Positions 1 to 9,160 of a stretch of 64,000 nucleotides of DNA are shown piece by piece. Origin of the DNA: Polaribacter pectinis (GTDB lineage Bacteria; Bacteroidota; Bacteroidia; Flavobacteriales; Flavobacteriaceae); the NCBI RefSeq assembly GCF_014352875.1, contig NZ_CP060695.1, forward strand, positions 1,643,501-1,707,500. The letters run 5' to 3'. Position 1 is the first letter of the stretch. The number at the start of each line of letters is the position of its first letter. A program made the position numbers and the translations under genes. The notes below the pieces were generated by a model, which was given only the letters and a program-made list of their open reading frames with translations, was not told the origin of the DNA and searched no databases.

Positions 1-1
1 T

Positions 2-2680
2 ATTGACGGTGGAAAAACTTGGAAACAAATCCTATTTACAAATATTAGATCTGGCGCTGCAGATTTAATTATGGATCCCAAAAACCCCAATAAAATTATA
101 GCTGCAATGTGGGAACACAAAAGAGATCCTTGGTTTTTTAAATCTGGTGGCGAAGGAAGTGGCCTTTATATAACACATGATGGTGGAAATAATTGGAAAA
201 AAATTACTGAAAAAGAAGGTTTTCCAGAAGGAGATTTAGGTAGAATTGGTGTGGCAATTGCACCAAGTGAGCCAGATGTAATCTATGCATTAGTAGAGGC
301 AAAGAAAAATGCATTATATAAAAGTGAAGATGGAGGTTTTACCTGGAAGAAAATTAACGATAAGCCAGGTATTGGAAATCGACCTTTTTATTATTCAGAA
401 ATTTATGTAGACCCGCAAAATGAAAACAGATTGTATACGGTTTTTACTTATGTAAACGTTTCTCAAGATGGTGGAAAAAACTTTAAAGAATTAATGCCTG
501 CTTATCGCGCAAATAATGGAGTTCATCCAGATCATCATGCTTGGTGGATTCACCCAAATAACGGTAAATTTATGATTGATGGAAATGATGGCGGATTAAA
601 CATTACTAAAGATGGTGGAAAATCTTGGCGTTTTATTGGCAATATTCCTGTGGCGCAATTTTATCATATAAATGTTGATAATGAATTTCCTTATAATGTT
701 TATGGTGGTATGCAAGATAATGGTTCTTGGAGAGGACCTGCTTATGTTTGGAGAGATCAAGGAATTAGAAATTCTTATTGGCAAGAAATTAGTTTTGGTG
801 ATGGTTTTGATGTAGTTCCAGATAAAGACAATTCTAGATATGGTTGGTCCATGAGTCAACAAGGATCTGTTTTAAGATACGATTATATTACTGGTAATAA
901 TTACTCAATAAAACCAACACATAAGGATCCTAATGTAAAATTGCGTTTCAACTGGAATGCCGCTATAAATATAGATCCTTTTGATAATAACACATTGTAT
1001 TTCGGAAGTCAGTTTGTACATAAATCAACTGATAAAGGATTAACTTGGACAGTTATTTCTCCAGATTTATCAACAAATAACCCAGAAAAATTAAAGCAAG
1101 CAGAAAGTGGCGGTTTAACAATGGATGCAACTGGTGCAGAAAATCATTGTACAGTTTTAGTTGTAGAACCTACCGTTTTAGAAAAAGACGTTTTATGGGT
1201 TGCAACAGATGATGGCCAGGTACATATTACTAAAAATGGTGGCGCAATTTGGACAAACGTTTCAAAAAACATAAAAGGGTTACCAGAATTCTCTTGGATC
1301 ACTCAAATAAAAGCATCCAATAAAAATAAAGGTGAAGCACTTTTAGTTGCAAATGATTACAGAAGATTTAACTATACACCTTACGCATATAGAACAAAAA
1401 ACTACGGAAAAACTTGGGAAAGAATTGTAGATGAAAACGATGTGCAAAGTTATACCTTGTGTATTATTGAAGATCCTATCAATAAAAACTTACTGTTTTT
1501 AGGAACTGATGATGGTCTGTACGTTTCAGTAAATGCAGGAGAAGAATGGACAAAATGGACAGAAGGTTTTCCTACTGTTCCTGTAAAAGATTTAGTAATT
1601 CAAGAAAGAGAACACGACTTGGTTATAGGAACTTTTGGACGTGCAGCTTGGGTTTTAGATGATATTCGCCCTTTAAGAGCATTGGCAAGTAACAATGTTT
1701 CTTCAAAAAAAATACACTTATTCGAACCTCCAACAGCTTATCAATCTGCAACACAACAGCCAACAGGAAGTAGGTTTGGTGCAGACGCAATGTATCAAGG
1801 AGAAAACAGAAAAAAAGGTGCACTAATTTCTTATTATATCGATAAACCAATTGATAAAAAGACAGAAAAAAATGTTAAGAAACAAGAATTAGAGAATGAT
1901 AAAAAGGATGAAAGTAAAATAAAATACGATTCTATTAAATTAGAAATTTTTGATGGAACTCGTCTAATTAGAACGCTTAAATTTAAGACACCTAAAGAAA
2001 GTGGAATTCATAAAACCACTTGGTATTTAAGAGAAAAAGGAGTTGCAAGAGCTTCTAGAAGTATTCGTAAATCTAGAAACGAACCTTCTGGAGTTACAGT
2101 AAAACCAGGAATTTATCGTTTAAAAATGAGTTTTGGTAATGAAGTTTCTGAACAAAACATAAAAGTTGAATTCGACCCAAGACTACAAATTTCTCAAACT
2201 GCAATTAATCAAAAATACAATGCAAGTAAAGAGTTAGAAAGCTATCAAGAAAAGATTGCAAATATTGTAAAACAATTGGTAGAAAGTAAAAACACTGCAA
2301 CTTCTATTAAATCTCAATTATCTAAAGAAGATAAAAATAAATATAAACTAGAAATTAAATCATCTGAAGAAGTTATTAAAAAAATTGATGATTTGATGGC
2401 TCTTTATTTAGGTAAAGTAGATAAAAGGCAAGGAATAACTAGAAATCCAGAAGTTACAGTTAATCAACGCTTTGGACAAGCCAGTAGATATATTCGTTCT
2501 CGTTTTGGCGAACAAACTTCTACTGAAACCGTATTAATGAATCAGTTTAAAGAAGGGTTTAATAAAGCTTTAGCACAAACCAATAAATTTATAAATACAG
2601 ATTGGAAAACATATAGAAAAAGTACTGAAAATATTAAAATTTCGCCTTTTAAAGAACTAATAATTTATGAAATTAAGTAA
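2..2680 (+). CDS. Sortilin/VPS10-type beta-propeller (BNR-repeat) exported protein, 5' end missing
   Basis: The reading frame is already open at base 2, with DGGKTWKQI upstream of the first visible ATG at 71, so the gene starts outside the window. About 892 residues are visible. The first two thirds carry many BNR/Asp-box repeats (DGGNNWKKI, DGGFTWKKI, DGGKSWRFI, KNYGKTWERI, NAGEEWTKW), typical of sortilin/VPS10-like beta-propellers that databases often call glycosyl hydrolases. After about residue 590 comes an Ig-like or FlgD-like segment (DGTRLIRTLKF, PGIYRLKMSFG) and then a helical tail. Relatives are about 1,000 residues or more, so roughly the signal peptide and first blades are absent. 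The substrate cannot be read from the sequence; a surface or periplasmic binding or peptidase-associated role is inferred. Confidence 0.85.
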   Translation: MDGGKTWKQILFTNIRSGAADLIMDPKNPNKIIAAMWEHKRDPWFFKSGGEGSGLYITHDGGNNWKKITEKEGFPEGDLGRIGVAIAPSEPDVIYALVEAKKNALYKSEDGGFTWKKINDKPGIGNRPFYYSEIYVDPQNENRLYTVFTYVNVSQDGGKNFKELMPAYRANNGVHPDHHAWWIHPNNGKFMIDGNDGGLNITKDGGKSWRFIGNIPVAQFYHINVDNEFPYNVYGGMQDNGSWRGPAYVWRDQGIRNSYWQEISFGDGFDVVPDKDNSRYGWSMSQQGSVLRYDYITGNNYSIKPTHKDPNVKLRFNWNAAINIDPFDNNTLYFGSQFVHKSTDKGLTWTVISPDLSTNNPEKLKQAESGGLTMDATGAENHCTVLVVEPTVLEKDVLWVATDDGQVHITKNGGAIWTNVSKNIKGLPEFSWITQIKASNKNKGEALLVANDYRRFNYTPYAYRTKNYGKTWERIVDENDVQSYTLCIIEDPINKNLLFLGTDDGLYVSVNAGEEWTKWTEGFPTVPVKDLVIQEREHDLVIGTFGRAAWVLDDIRPLRALASNNVSSKKIHLFEPPTAYQSATQQPTGSRFGADAMYQGENRKKGALISYYIDKPIDKKTEKNVKKQELENDKKDESKIKYDSIKLEIFDGTRLIRTLKFKTPKESGIHKTTWYLREKGVARASRSIRKSRNEPSGVTVKPGIYRLKMSFGNEVSEQNIKVEFDPRLQISQTAINQKYNASKELESYQEKIANIVKQLVESKNTATSIKSQLSKEDKNKYKLEIKSSEEVIKKIDDLMALYLGKVDKRQGITRNPEVTVNQRFGQASRYIRSRFGEQTSTETVLMNQFKEGFNKALAQTNKFINTDWKTYRKSTENIKISPFKELIIYEIK

Positions 2681-2787
2681 AGAATATATTTTTAATTAAT
2701 TATTTTAAACTGATAAATAATAAAACTGTCACAAGAAATAACATTTATTAAAAAGAATTACTTTCGCCTTAAATAAAATTTTATTGA

Positions 2788-3468
2788 ATGAAAAAATTAG
2801 GATTTCTTTTATGTTTTGCAATTTGCAGCTATAGCATTCAAGCTCAAAAATCTGCTGAATACCAATTAGGTACTTGGTATATGTATAATGGTTCTCATAA
2901 ACTATCAGAAAAATATTCACTTAAAACCATGGCACATTTCAGGTATTTTGAATTGGCTAGTGAGTTTCAACAAGAAATCTATAGACTTGGTATTAATTAT
3001 GCATTTAACCCTAAAACAAATTTAACACTAGGTGTTAGTTATTCAACTGGAGATCTAGCTTATGACACTTCTTCTATTGATTTATATGAATCTCGTTTTT
3101 ATGAAGATTTAAATTTAAAATCTATTTGGGGGAAATTTAATGCAAGACACAGATTTAGATTAGAGCAACGTTTTATACATAAAAATATAACAGTAGACCA
3201 GTTTCAAAACTGGTTACGTTATGATTTGAATGTAAGTTATCCTCTTTCTAACAATTGGAGCGTTTATGCTTTTAATGAAATATTTTTAAATCTAAACAGA
3301 TCTAAAACATTTGCACAAAATTGGACAGGTGCAGGATTTATTTATAAGTTAAATAAAAACATCAAATTAAAAACAGGATACTTTCAAATAAAACTACCTA
3401 ACACTGTTCTAAAAAGACTACAGTTAGGAGTTATTTTAAATACAGACTTTACAAAAAAAACCAAATAA
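2788..3468 (+). CDS. DUF2490 family outer-membrane-like protein
   Basis: A 226-residue protein with a clear signal peptide (MKKLGFLLCFAICSYSIQAQ). Alternating hydrophobic and aromatic strands follow (WYMYNGSHKLSEKYSL, RHRFRLEQRF, WLRYDLNVSY), as in DUF2490 proteins, which are predicted small beta-barrels or surface porin-like proteins of Bacteroidota. The end is rich in strand-forming residues. It lies two bases upstream of the DUF819 transporter, so the two are probably co-transcribed and may cooperate in moving a small molecule across both membranes. That is inferred from position only. A TACTTTCG box near 2757, one mismatch from the -7 consensus, lies just upstream. Confidence 0.8.
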   Translation: MKKLGFLLCFAICSYSIQAQKSAEYQLGTWYMYNGSHKLSEKYSLKTMAHFRYFELASEFQQEIYRLGINYAFNPKTNLTLGVSYSTGDLAYDTSSIDLYESRFYEDLNLKSIWGKFNARHRFRLEQRFIHKNITVDQFQNWLRYDLNVSYPLSNNWSVYAFNEIFLNLNRSKTFAQNWTGAGFIYKLNKNIKLKTGYFQIKLPNTVLKRLQLGVILNTDFTKKTK

Positions 3469-3470
3469 TT

Positions 3471-4775
3471 ATGGAACCAATTTTTACAAACGATGCCATT
3501 GTTTTTGGTATTTTAATGATCTCTTTAGGATTTGTTTTTTATACAGAAAGTATAACTACAGGTTTTTGGCCAAAATTCTACAAAATTGTTCCAGGTTTAT
3601 TTATGGCCTATTTTATTCCTGCAATTTTTACAACAGTTGGTGTTATTTCTCCTGAATGGGAAAGCGCAAATACTGCTGGTGAAATTGTAAAAGGAAAATC
3701 TCAACTATACTTTATTGCAAGTCGTTTTCTTTTACCTGCATCGTTGGTTTTAATGACGTTAAGTATAGATTTAAAAGCAATTTTTAATTTAGGCTCTAAA
3801 GCATTAATTATGTTTTTTACAGGAACTGTTGGTATTATAATTGGCGGACCAATAGCCATTTTATTAATCTCTATCTTTTCTCCAGAAACAGTTGGTGGCG
3901 CAGATTTTGATGCTGTTTGGAGAGGACTTTCTACATTAGCAGGAAGTTGGATTGGTGGTGGAGCCAACCAAACTGCAATGCTAGAAATTTATCAATACAA
4001 TCCTGCAAAATATGGAGGAATGGTAATTGTGGATATTGTTGTTGCCAATATTTGGATGGCAATTTTATTAATAGGAATTGGCAAAAAAGATAAAATAAAC
4101 AAATGGTTAAAAGCAGATACTTCTGCCATAGAAGAACTAAAAGAAAAGGTCATTAACTTTACACAAAAAGTTAAAAGAAATCCATCTTTAACAGATTTAA
4201 TGATTATGCTAGCAATTGCTTTTGGAACTGTTGGTTTTGGGCACTTTGCTTCAAAGTATTTAAGTCAGTTTTTTGCAGATGTTGTAGCTTCCATGTCATC
4301 GCAAACATGGCGAAATATCTTTTCTTTTTTAGGTTCTAGTTTCTTTTGGCTAATTAGCATATCTACAATTGTAGCAATTATTTTATCATTTACAAAAGCA
4401 AAGAATTACGAAGGTGCTGGGGCAAGTAAATTAGGTAGTGTTTTTATTTACATTTTGGTTGCCACAATTGGTATGAAAATGGATTTAAACCAAGCTTTCG
4501 AAAACCCAGGATTAATTGTTATTGGTTTAGTTTGGATGAGTATTCATGCAGGTTTACTAATTTTAATAGCAAAATTAATTAGAGCTCCTTATTTCTTTTT
4601 AGCAGTTGGGAGTCAAGCAAATGTTGGTGGCGCTGCTTCTGCCCCAATTGTTGCGCAAGCATTTCATCCATCATTAGCAACTGTTGGAGTTCTATTGGCT
4701 GTTTTTGGGTATGCAATTGGTACAGTTGGTGCAATATTATGTACAATTTTAATGGAATTAGCTTCTAAGGTTTAA
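3471..4775 (+). CDS. DUF819 family integral membrane protein (putative transporter)
   Basis: A 434-residue polytopic inner-membrane protein with about 12 hydrophobic segments. It has the glycine-rich stretches of DUF819 (GSWIGGGANQTAMLE near residue 160, GSQANVGGAASAPIVAQAF near 380). The two similar halves with conserved Gly/Asn loops resemble inverted-repeat secondary transporters of the glutamate or bile-acid symporter type. The substrate is unknown for this family. A hydrophilic loop around residues 205-240 separates the halves. It follows DUF2490 by two bases and is followed within 40 bases by a lipoprotein gene that has its own possible promoter. Confidence 0.85.
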   Translation: MEPIFTNDAIVFGILMISLGFVFYTESITTGFWPKFYKIVPGLFMAYFIPAIFTTVGVISPEWESANTAGEIVKGKSQLYFIASRFLLPASLVLMTLSIDLKAIFNLGSKALIMFFTGTVGIIIGGPIAILLISIFSPETVGGADFDAVWRGLSTLAGSWIGGGANQTAMLEIYQYNPAKYGGMVIVDIVVANIWMAILLIGIGKKDKINKWLKADTSAIEELKEKVINFTQKVKRNPSLTDLMIMLAIAFGTVGFGHFASKYLSQFFADVVASMSSQTWRNIFSFLGSSFFWLISISTIVAIILSFTKAKNYEGAGASKLGSVFIYILVATIGMKMDLNQAFENPGLIVIGLVWMSIHAGLLILIAKLIRAPYFFLAVGSQANVGGAASAPIVAQAFHPSLATVGVLLAVFGYAIGTVGAILCTILMELASKV

Positions 4776-4785
4776 ATAAAATGAG

Positions 4786-4793
4786 CATATTTG
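4786..4793 (+). promoter_or_regulatory. Possible -7 box (CATATTTG) of the downstream lipoprotein
   Basis: CATATTTG differs by one base from the Bacteroidota -7 consensus TAnnTTTG and lies 20 bases before the preferred ATG at 4814. If used, it lies inside the longer reading frame that begins at 4781, which argues against that start. No good -33 TTTG is visible, so this is weak. Confidence 0.35.
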
Positions 4794-4813
4794 CACTCCA
4801 AAATTTAATTTAC

Positions 4814-5518
4814 ATGAAGAAAATTATCGCTGTAATAGCATTTTCGATATTAGTAATTGCTTGTTCTTCTAAAAAAGAAGGAAACATGGTTGTAAATGGT
4901 ACAATCAAAGGATTAAAAAAAGGAACATTATACCTTCAGAAAATGCAAGATACTGTTTTAGTTTCTGTAGATTCTATTGCTTTATTAGGTAGTGATAAAT
5001 TCACTTTAACTGATAATGTAGATTCACCAATTTTGTATTTTTTAACTTTTGATGGAAATACTACTAATAAAAGAATTCTCTTTTTTGGTGAAAAAGGAAC
5101 CATAACAATTAATGATAAAGTAGATCAATTTGGGTTTGCTCCAGAAATTTCTGGTTCTAAAAATCAAGAAGTTTTAGATAATTATAATATAGTAAGAAGC
5201 AAATTTCAAAACGAACGTTTGGAGTTTATTAAAAAGGATTTTGAAGCAAAAAAAGCGAATGATGCAGCTTTAATTGCACAATTAGAAAAAGATTACAAAA
5301 ACTTAACAAAGCGTAGAATTCTTTATACTACCAACTTTGCTATTAATAATTCAGATTTTGAAGCTGCTCCTTATATAGGTTTAACAGACATGTATGATGC
5401 AAGTCTTAAAATGTTAGATACCGTAAACAATTCGTTGTCTGAAAGGGTTAAAAACTCTGTATACGGAAAACGCTTTCAAGAGTATGTTTCTAATATTAAA
5501 AAAAGCGAGAAAAAATAG
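4814..5518 (+). CDS. DUF4369-like lipoprotein
   Basis: A 234-residue lipoprotein. The start at 4814 is preferred over the ATG at 4781 because it places a standard lipoprotein signal at the N terminus (MKKIIAVIAFSILVIACSS, lipobox cysteine at residue 17). The 4781 start would add eleven unlikely residues that overlap a promoter-like box. The segment MVVNGTIKGLKKGTLYLQK, then strands, resembles DUF4369, the N-terminal domain of many Bacteroidota thioredoxin-like lipoproteins. No CxxC or thioredoxin domain follows; the C-terminal half is a helical region instead. So this is a DUF4369 protein without its usual redox domain. It ends just before a strong terminator. Confidence 0.75.
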   Translation: MKKIIAVIAFSILVIACSSKKEGNMVVNGTIKGLKKGTLYLQKMQDTVLVSVDSIALLGSDKFTLTDNVDSPILYFLTFDGNTTNKRILFFGEKGTITINDKVDQFGFAPEISGSKNQEVLDNYNIVRSKFQNERLEFIKKDFEAKKANDAALIAQLEKDYKNLTKRRILYTTNFAINNSDFEAAPYIGLTDMYDASLKMLDTVNNSLSERVKNSVYGKRFQEYVSNIKKSEKK

Positions 5519-5541
5519 ATATTTTCTTACACAAAAGACAC

Positions 5542-5575
5542 AAAAAAAACCGAGCAAATTGCTCGGTTTTTTTTT
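5542..5575. terminator. Intrinsic terminator after the DUF4369-like gene
   Basis: An A-run, the stem CCGAGC with loop AAATT and GCTCGG, then nine T. The A-tract before and T-tract after make it usable in both directions. It closes the transcript ending at 5518. Confidence 0.9.
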
Positions 5576-5737
5576 ATGATTTAAACAATGCATTTTTTTT
5601 ATACTTCTACTCAAAAAACTAATGAAAGATAAAATTGATAAAATGAATTAGATTTGTTTTTTTAACATAAAACCAACTATTAAGCCAAGCTTTAATATAA
5701 GTTATTATATTCGTCTTAATTTTTAGAATTTTTACTT

Positions 5738-6733
5738 ATGAAAATTTACATTGATGCTTCTTGCGATATTTTATATTCCTCATTTTATATAAAAGGAATT
5801 GAAGATGTTTGGGGTAAAAGCAAAGTGTTTTTCAAAAACAAGCCATTTTCTAAATTTTCATTTAACAATCATTATTTTGCATTTATTATAAAAGACAAAG
5901 GAAATGAAAGCAGAATAATAATTGATTTTGCAGACAGTTCTAAAATTGATGAAAAAGCTTTGAAATGGGCGGACTTTTATTGTAAAATAAATATTGATTA
6001 TGAAATTGATTATAATTCTGATAAAATTATTTCTATTGGACCTAGTTTTGGAATTAAAATTTACTCATTACAAAAAACTATATTCCTTGCAATAAGCAAC
6101 TTTATAAAATCAAAAAAGAGAATACATAATAAAAGATCCTTTTTCTCAAATTACAAAGCACAATTAAAAAGACCAAAAATTACAGATTATTTTCCATATT
6201 TAGAAAAAGAGAATTACATCTATTTTGTTGGTTCATTATGGAAAAAAGAGCTTAAAACAAATAACTTTAGAGCCAATTTTATAAGAGCTTGTTTAGCAAG
6301 TAAAGCTTCTTTTGAAGGTGGTTTTGCTCCAAGAACAAGAAACGATATTCCAGGTTATGAAGATATAACTATGGAAGCTAGAGATGATATGAAAAATTTT
6401 GTTCTTAAAACAAAAAAATCTATTTCAGTTTTTAATACACCAGCCGTTCAAGATTGTCATGGATGGAAATTGGGTGAATTTTTATGTTTTGGAAAAGCAA
6501 TAATTTCTACACCTTTATCTAGAAAACTGCCTGCAGCATTAATAGACAAAAAGCATCTTTTATTTACTGATGGTTCTCAAAAAGATATGGAAACTAAATT
6601 AGAATTACTTATAACTGATAAGAAATTAAGAAATTCACTGAAAGAAAACGCTAGAAATTATTTTGAAGAAGAACTATCTCCAGAAAAAATAATAAAAAAA
6701 ATAAAAGATTTACACCAACATCGTTTTAAATAA
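5738..6733 (+). CDS. Glycosyltransferase-like protein (GT-B type C-terminal half)
   Basis: A 331-residue cytoplasmic protein without signal or membrane segments. The C-terminal half (GWKLGEFLCFGKAIISTPL, then HLLFTDG and a final helix around ENARNYFEEELSPEKII) has the arrangement of the nucleotide-sugar-binding half of GT-B glycosyltransferases, where a Glu in the GE motif contacts the donor. The N-terminal half is not recognisable. FEGGFAPRTRNDIPGYED near residue 195 may be part of the acceptor region. It is a monocistronic gene between a terminator and a convergent thioesterase gene. The donor and acceptor cannot be predicted. Confidence 0.6.
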   Translation: MKIYIDASCDILYSSFYIKGIEDVWGKSKVFFKNKPFSKFSFNNHYFAFIIKDKGNESRIIIDFADSSKIDEKALKWADFYCKINIDYEIDYNSDKIISIGPSFGIKIYSLQKTIFLAISNFIKSKKRIHNKRSFFSNYKAQLKRPKITDYFPYLEKENYIYFVGSLWKKELKTNNFRANFIRACLASKASFEGGFAPRTRNDIPGYEDITMEARDDMKNFVLKTKKSISVFNTPAVQDCHGWKLGEFLCFGKAIISTPLSRKLPAALIDKKHLLFTDGSQKDMETKLELLITDKKLRNSLKENARNYFEEELSPEKIIKKIKDLHQHRFK

Positions 6734-6744
6734 TTGCCGTTTTC

Positions 6745-7167
6745 TTATCCTACTTTTCCAAATTCTTTATCTTGTAAAAAATATTTAGCAATTGTTTTTG
6801 GTGGAGAAATAGTTTGCCAAGAAGTATAATCGAACCAATAAACTTCTCTAATAACAGTTGCGCATAATTCTTCTTTTTCATTAAAAAAATGAATAGCAAT
6901 GTTCATTTTATGCTGGCAAAAGCCAAGATTTTTAAATTCTAATTTTACAGAAAAAATTTCTGTAAATAAGAGTTGCTTGTATTGTTTTATCTGATCATTA
7001 TTTTTCTGCAAACCAACCTTTAAGGCATTCATTTTTAGCTTTGTAAATCCGTTTACAAACAAAAATGTTTCTACTAATTTAGAAGAATAATTTAAATATG
7101 CTGCATTTTGCATCACCATAAAATCATTTACATCTTCACCATTTACTTTATAAATTCTTTGAAACAT
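6745..7167 (-). CDS. Hotdog-fold acyl-CoA thioesterase-like protein
   Basis: A 140-residue protein of the size and pattern of 4HBT hotdog thioesterases. The N-terminal VNDFMVMQNAAYLNY matches the usual D-x-(F/M)-GHVNNxxYLxY region, but an Asn-Asp pair stands where the active-site Asp/His-Val-Asn-Asn is expected, so activity is uncertain. Long strands follow (FSVKLEFKNLG, HKMNIAIHFFNEKEELCATVIREVYWFD). It is cytoplasmic and monocistronic, converging on the glycosyltransferase-like gene. The substrate is unknown. Confidence 0.65.
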   Translation of the reverse strand: MFQRIYKVNGEDVNDFMVMQNAAYLNYSSKLVETFLFVNGFTKLKMNALKVGLQKNNDQIKQYKQLLFTEIFSVKLEFKNLGFCQHKMNIAIHFFNEKEELCATVIREVYWFDYTSWQTISPPKTIAKYFLQDKEFGKVG

Positions 7168-7308
7168 TTTCTTTAAATTAAGATATAGTTATCTACTTCC
7201 CAAGAGCGAGAAAATTAGTAATTAAAAGTAGATTGCTATATTATTTTTTTTTATAAAGAGTGTAGTATATAACAATCTACTATTTGCATTTCATTTAACG
7301 AAATGTAC

Positions 7309-8169
7309 TTAAAAAGTTCTTGACAAATTAAATCCTAAATGAATATCACCGCCAAAGAAATTACCTGTAGTTTCTGTAATAAAAGCTTTTTCTAACATAC
7401 GTCTAGAATTTGCTAAAATAATTTGAAAAACATGACCTCCCGTTTCTATGTCTATACCAAATGCCAATGAATTTCTTGCGTCTATAGATTTTAACTTATC
7501 GAATTGAGGAAAGTATTCTGCATTTAAAGAAACCCTTTTACTCAATTTTACTCTAGTTCCTATACCTATTGCAAAAATATCATGAGGATCTGCATCTATA
7601 GCTGTTAAATTTCTATGAATATACGTTGGTGTTAGTTGAAAAGATACAGATGAGTTTAGTTTTTTAGCAATTAAAACTTGTGCTGTATAAAATAAACTTT
7701 CTGCAAAAGACCTTTCAAATCCTGGTATAGCTTTTTGGCTTTTTGCTGCAATACTTCCAAAAAGAGAAATTGCAAAAGGAAAAGAATTAGCTCCTGTTTT
7801 TTGTTTTACAAGACTGTATTTTAAAAAACCTTCATACGTTTTTTCTACACTTGCTCTACTTAAACCTGCTGTTAAATTATCTGTTAAACCATATTCAAAA
7901 GAAAAACGAATATTAGAAATATCTAAACCAAATAATTCTTCAAACCCTGTATTTATTGCGCCAAATCTATGTGCAATAATAAATTCTAATTCTTTCTTTT
8001 TTCTATTTTCTATAGAATGTCCATTTACTATTCTTGTTCCTTTAAAAGTAGCAGAAACAATATTTTCTGTCTTTGGTGTTTCACTATCTAAAAGGTCTAA
8101 CAAATCATCTTGCGCGTTAACTTGTAAATTAACAATTATTAAAAAAATGGTCAGGAATATTTTTTTCAT
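7309..8169 (-). CDS. DUF5777 family beta-barrel protein, copy A
   Basis: A 286-residue exported protein with signal peptide (MKKIFLTIFLIIVNLQVNAQ), then a short linker and the DUF5777 hallmark ATFKGTRIVNGHSIENRKK followed by the LEFIIAHRFG strand. The rest alternates beta strands as expected for a small outer-membrane barrel. It is the last gene of the minus-strand run cytochrome c, OB-fold, YceI, DUF5777, with 6 bases between it and YceI. A clear paralogue is encoded in mirror orientation at 11859-12761. An outer-membrane role tied to the YceI protein is inferred from the repeated gene order; no biochemical function is known to me. Confidence 0.85.
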   Translation of the reverse strand: MKKIFLTIFLIIVNLQVNAQDDLLDLLDSETPKTENIVSATFKGTRIVNGHSIENRKKKELEFIIAHRFGAINTGFEELFGLDISNIRFSFEYGLTDNLTAGLSRASVEKTYEGFLKYSLVKQKTGANSFPFAISLFGSIAAKSQKAIPGFERSFAESLFYTAQVLIAKKLNSSVSFQLTPTYIHRNLTAIDADPHDIFAIGIGTRVKLSKRVSLNAEYFPQFDKLKSIDARNSLAFGIDIETGGHVFQIILANSRRMLEKAFITETTGNFFGGDIHLGFNLSRTF

Positions 8170-8175
8170 AATATT

Positions 8176-8721
8176 TTATTTCTTGTATGGTTTATGATTA
8201 AATTCGAAATTAACTTTTATTTTTTTTGCAATATTATCTGAAACTACTGCAGGAATTTCAATGTTAAAATCGGCTACTGCTAAATAAAACTCACCAATGG
8301 CGGTAATTTGTTTATCTGTTCTATTCATAGTTGCATCAATAATAATTTCCTTAGATATTCCATGAATAGTCATTGTTCCTTTAACGGTTACTTTTGTATC
8401 TGTGTCTTTTATACTTTCAAAATTTACAATGTCACCTTTAAAAGTGGCTTTTGGAAATTTATCTGACTCTACATAATTCTCATTAAAGTGTTCTTGCATC
8501 AAGGCTTTTTCAAACATAAATGATTTCATTAAAATAGAAATCGCCATTTTACCTGAAGAAGCATCTATAATACTTAAAACTTGGTTATTGTCTGCTTTAA
8601 TATCTTCCATTGCAGCCGCAGAGAAAAAAGTTATGGCTCCGTTTTTAGTTAAAAAGCGTTCTTGAGAATTTGTAATACTTACAAATAAGAAGCAGAATAA
8701 TAGTGTATAAATAATTTTCAT
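8176..8721 (-). CDS. YceI family periplasmic lipid-binding protein, copy A
   Basis: A 181-residue protein with signal peptide (MKIIYTLLFCFLFVSITNSQ). It has the YceI lipocalin-like pattern: NGAITFFSAAAMEDIKADNN, F(P)KATFKGDI, VKGTMTIHGISKEI and a final VNFEFNHKPY strand. YceI proteins form an eight-stranded barrel that binds polyisoprenoids such as quinone-like lipids. It lies between the OB-fold gene and DUF5777 with gaps of about 10 and 6 bases, so it is in an operon. It is strongly similar to the second YceI at 11324, including the stretch EHFNE-Y-ESD and HGI-KEI. Confidence 0.9.
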   Translation of the reverse strand: MKIIYTLLFCFLFVSITNSQERFLTKNGAITFFSAAAMEDIKADNNQVLSIIDASSGKMAISILMKSFMFEKALMQEHFNENYVESDKFPKATFKGDIVNFESIKDTDTKVTVKGTMTIHGISKEIIIDATMNRTDKQITAIGEFYLAVADFNIEIPAVVSDNIAKKIKVNFEFNHKPYKK

Positions 8722-8731
8722 TTTTTTAGTT

Positions 8732-9148
8732 TTAGTTGATTAACTCGCATTTAACAAGAATAACATCCATTAAATATCCAGTACAAATTCCTTTTAATGT
8801 TATGGTTTGTCCTTCTTTTAATGAGCTTATATTTTTAGTTGCATCTGCTGATAAGTGGCAAATTACACTCCCAAAATCATCATTTGTTTTTAAAGTTACA
8901 ATTCCTTTTCCTTTTTCATTTTTTACTTCAGAAATGGCTCCTTTTACTTCTATTATCTTTTCTAAATATTTTGAGTTTGCAACATTTTCATCCGAAGAAA
9001 AATCATTAATAATTGTATCTGCAGTTAACGTTATGTCGGATTTTGCTTTAGAAACATTTACATGTGGTTTGTTATAAATTTTATAAGCTACAAATAGACC
9101 AATGATTCCTAAAACTAGAATTGCTATAATTATATTTTTTTTATTCAT
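8732..9148 (-). CDS. Membrane-anchored OB-fold (tRNA_anti-like) protein, copy A
   Basis: A 138-residue protein with one N-terminal membrane anchor (about residues 5-23) and a soluble domain ending in a typical OB-fold pattern: YLEKIIEVKGAISEV, GIVTLKTND, VICHLS, LKEGQTITLKGICTGYL, VILVKCELI. This is the tRNA_anti-like family (Pfam 'tRNA_anti-like'), whose members in Bacteroidota are small periplasm-facing proteins with unknown ligands. It is located between cytochrome c and YceI. The paralogue at 10900-11331 keeps the KGICKGFLKDVVLLNC ending. The fold is well supported by pattern; the ligand is unknown. Confidence 0.8.
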   Translation of the reverse strand: MNKKNIIIAILVLGIIGLFVAYKIYNKPHVNVSKAKSDITLTADTIINDFSSDENVANSKYLEKIIEVKGAISEVKNEKGKGIVTLKTNDDFGSVICHLSADATKNISSLKEGQTITLKGICTGYLMDVILVKCELIN

Positions 9149-9160
9149 AATTTAAAAAAT

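Noticed and set aside
596..862. Minus-strand open frame inside the sortilin-like gene
   Set aside because: Shadow of the real plus-strand gene; composition and lack of any recognisable domain give no support.
4781..4813. ATG at 4781 as the start of the DUF4369-like lipoprotein
   Set aside because: It would add eleven residues in front of a textbook lipoprotein signal and overlaps a promoter-like box; the ATG at 4814 fits better.
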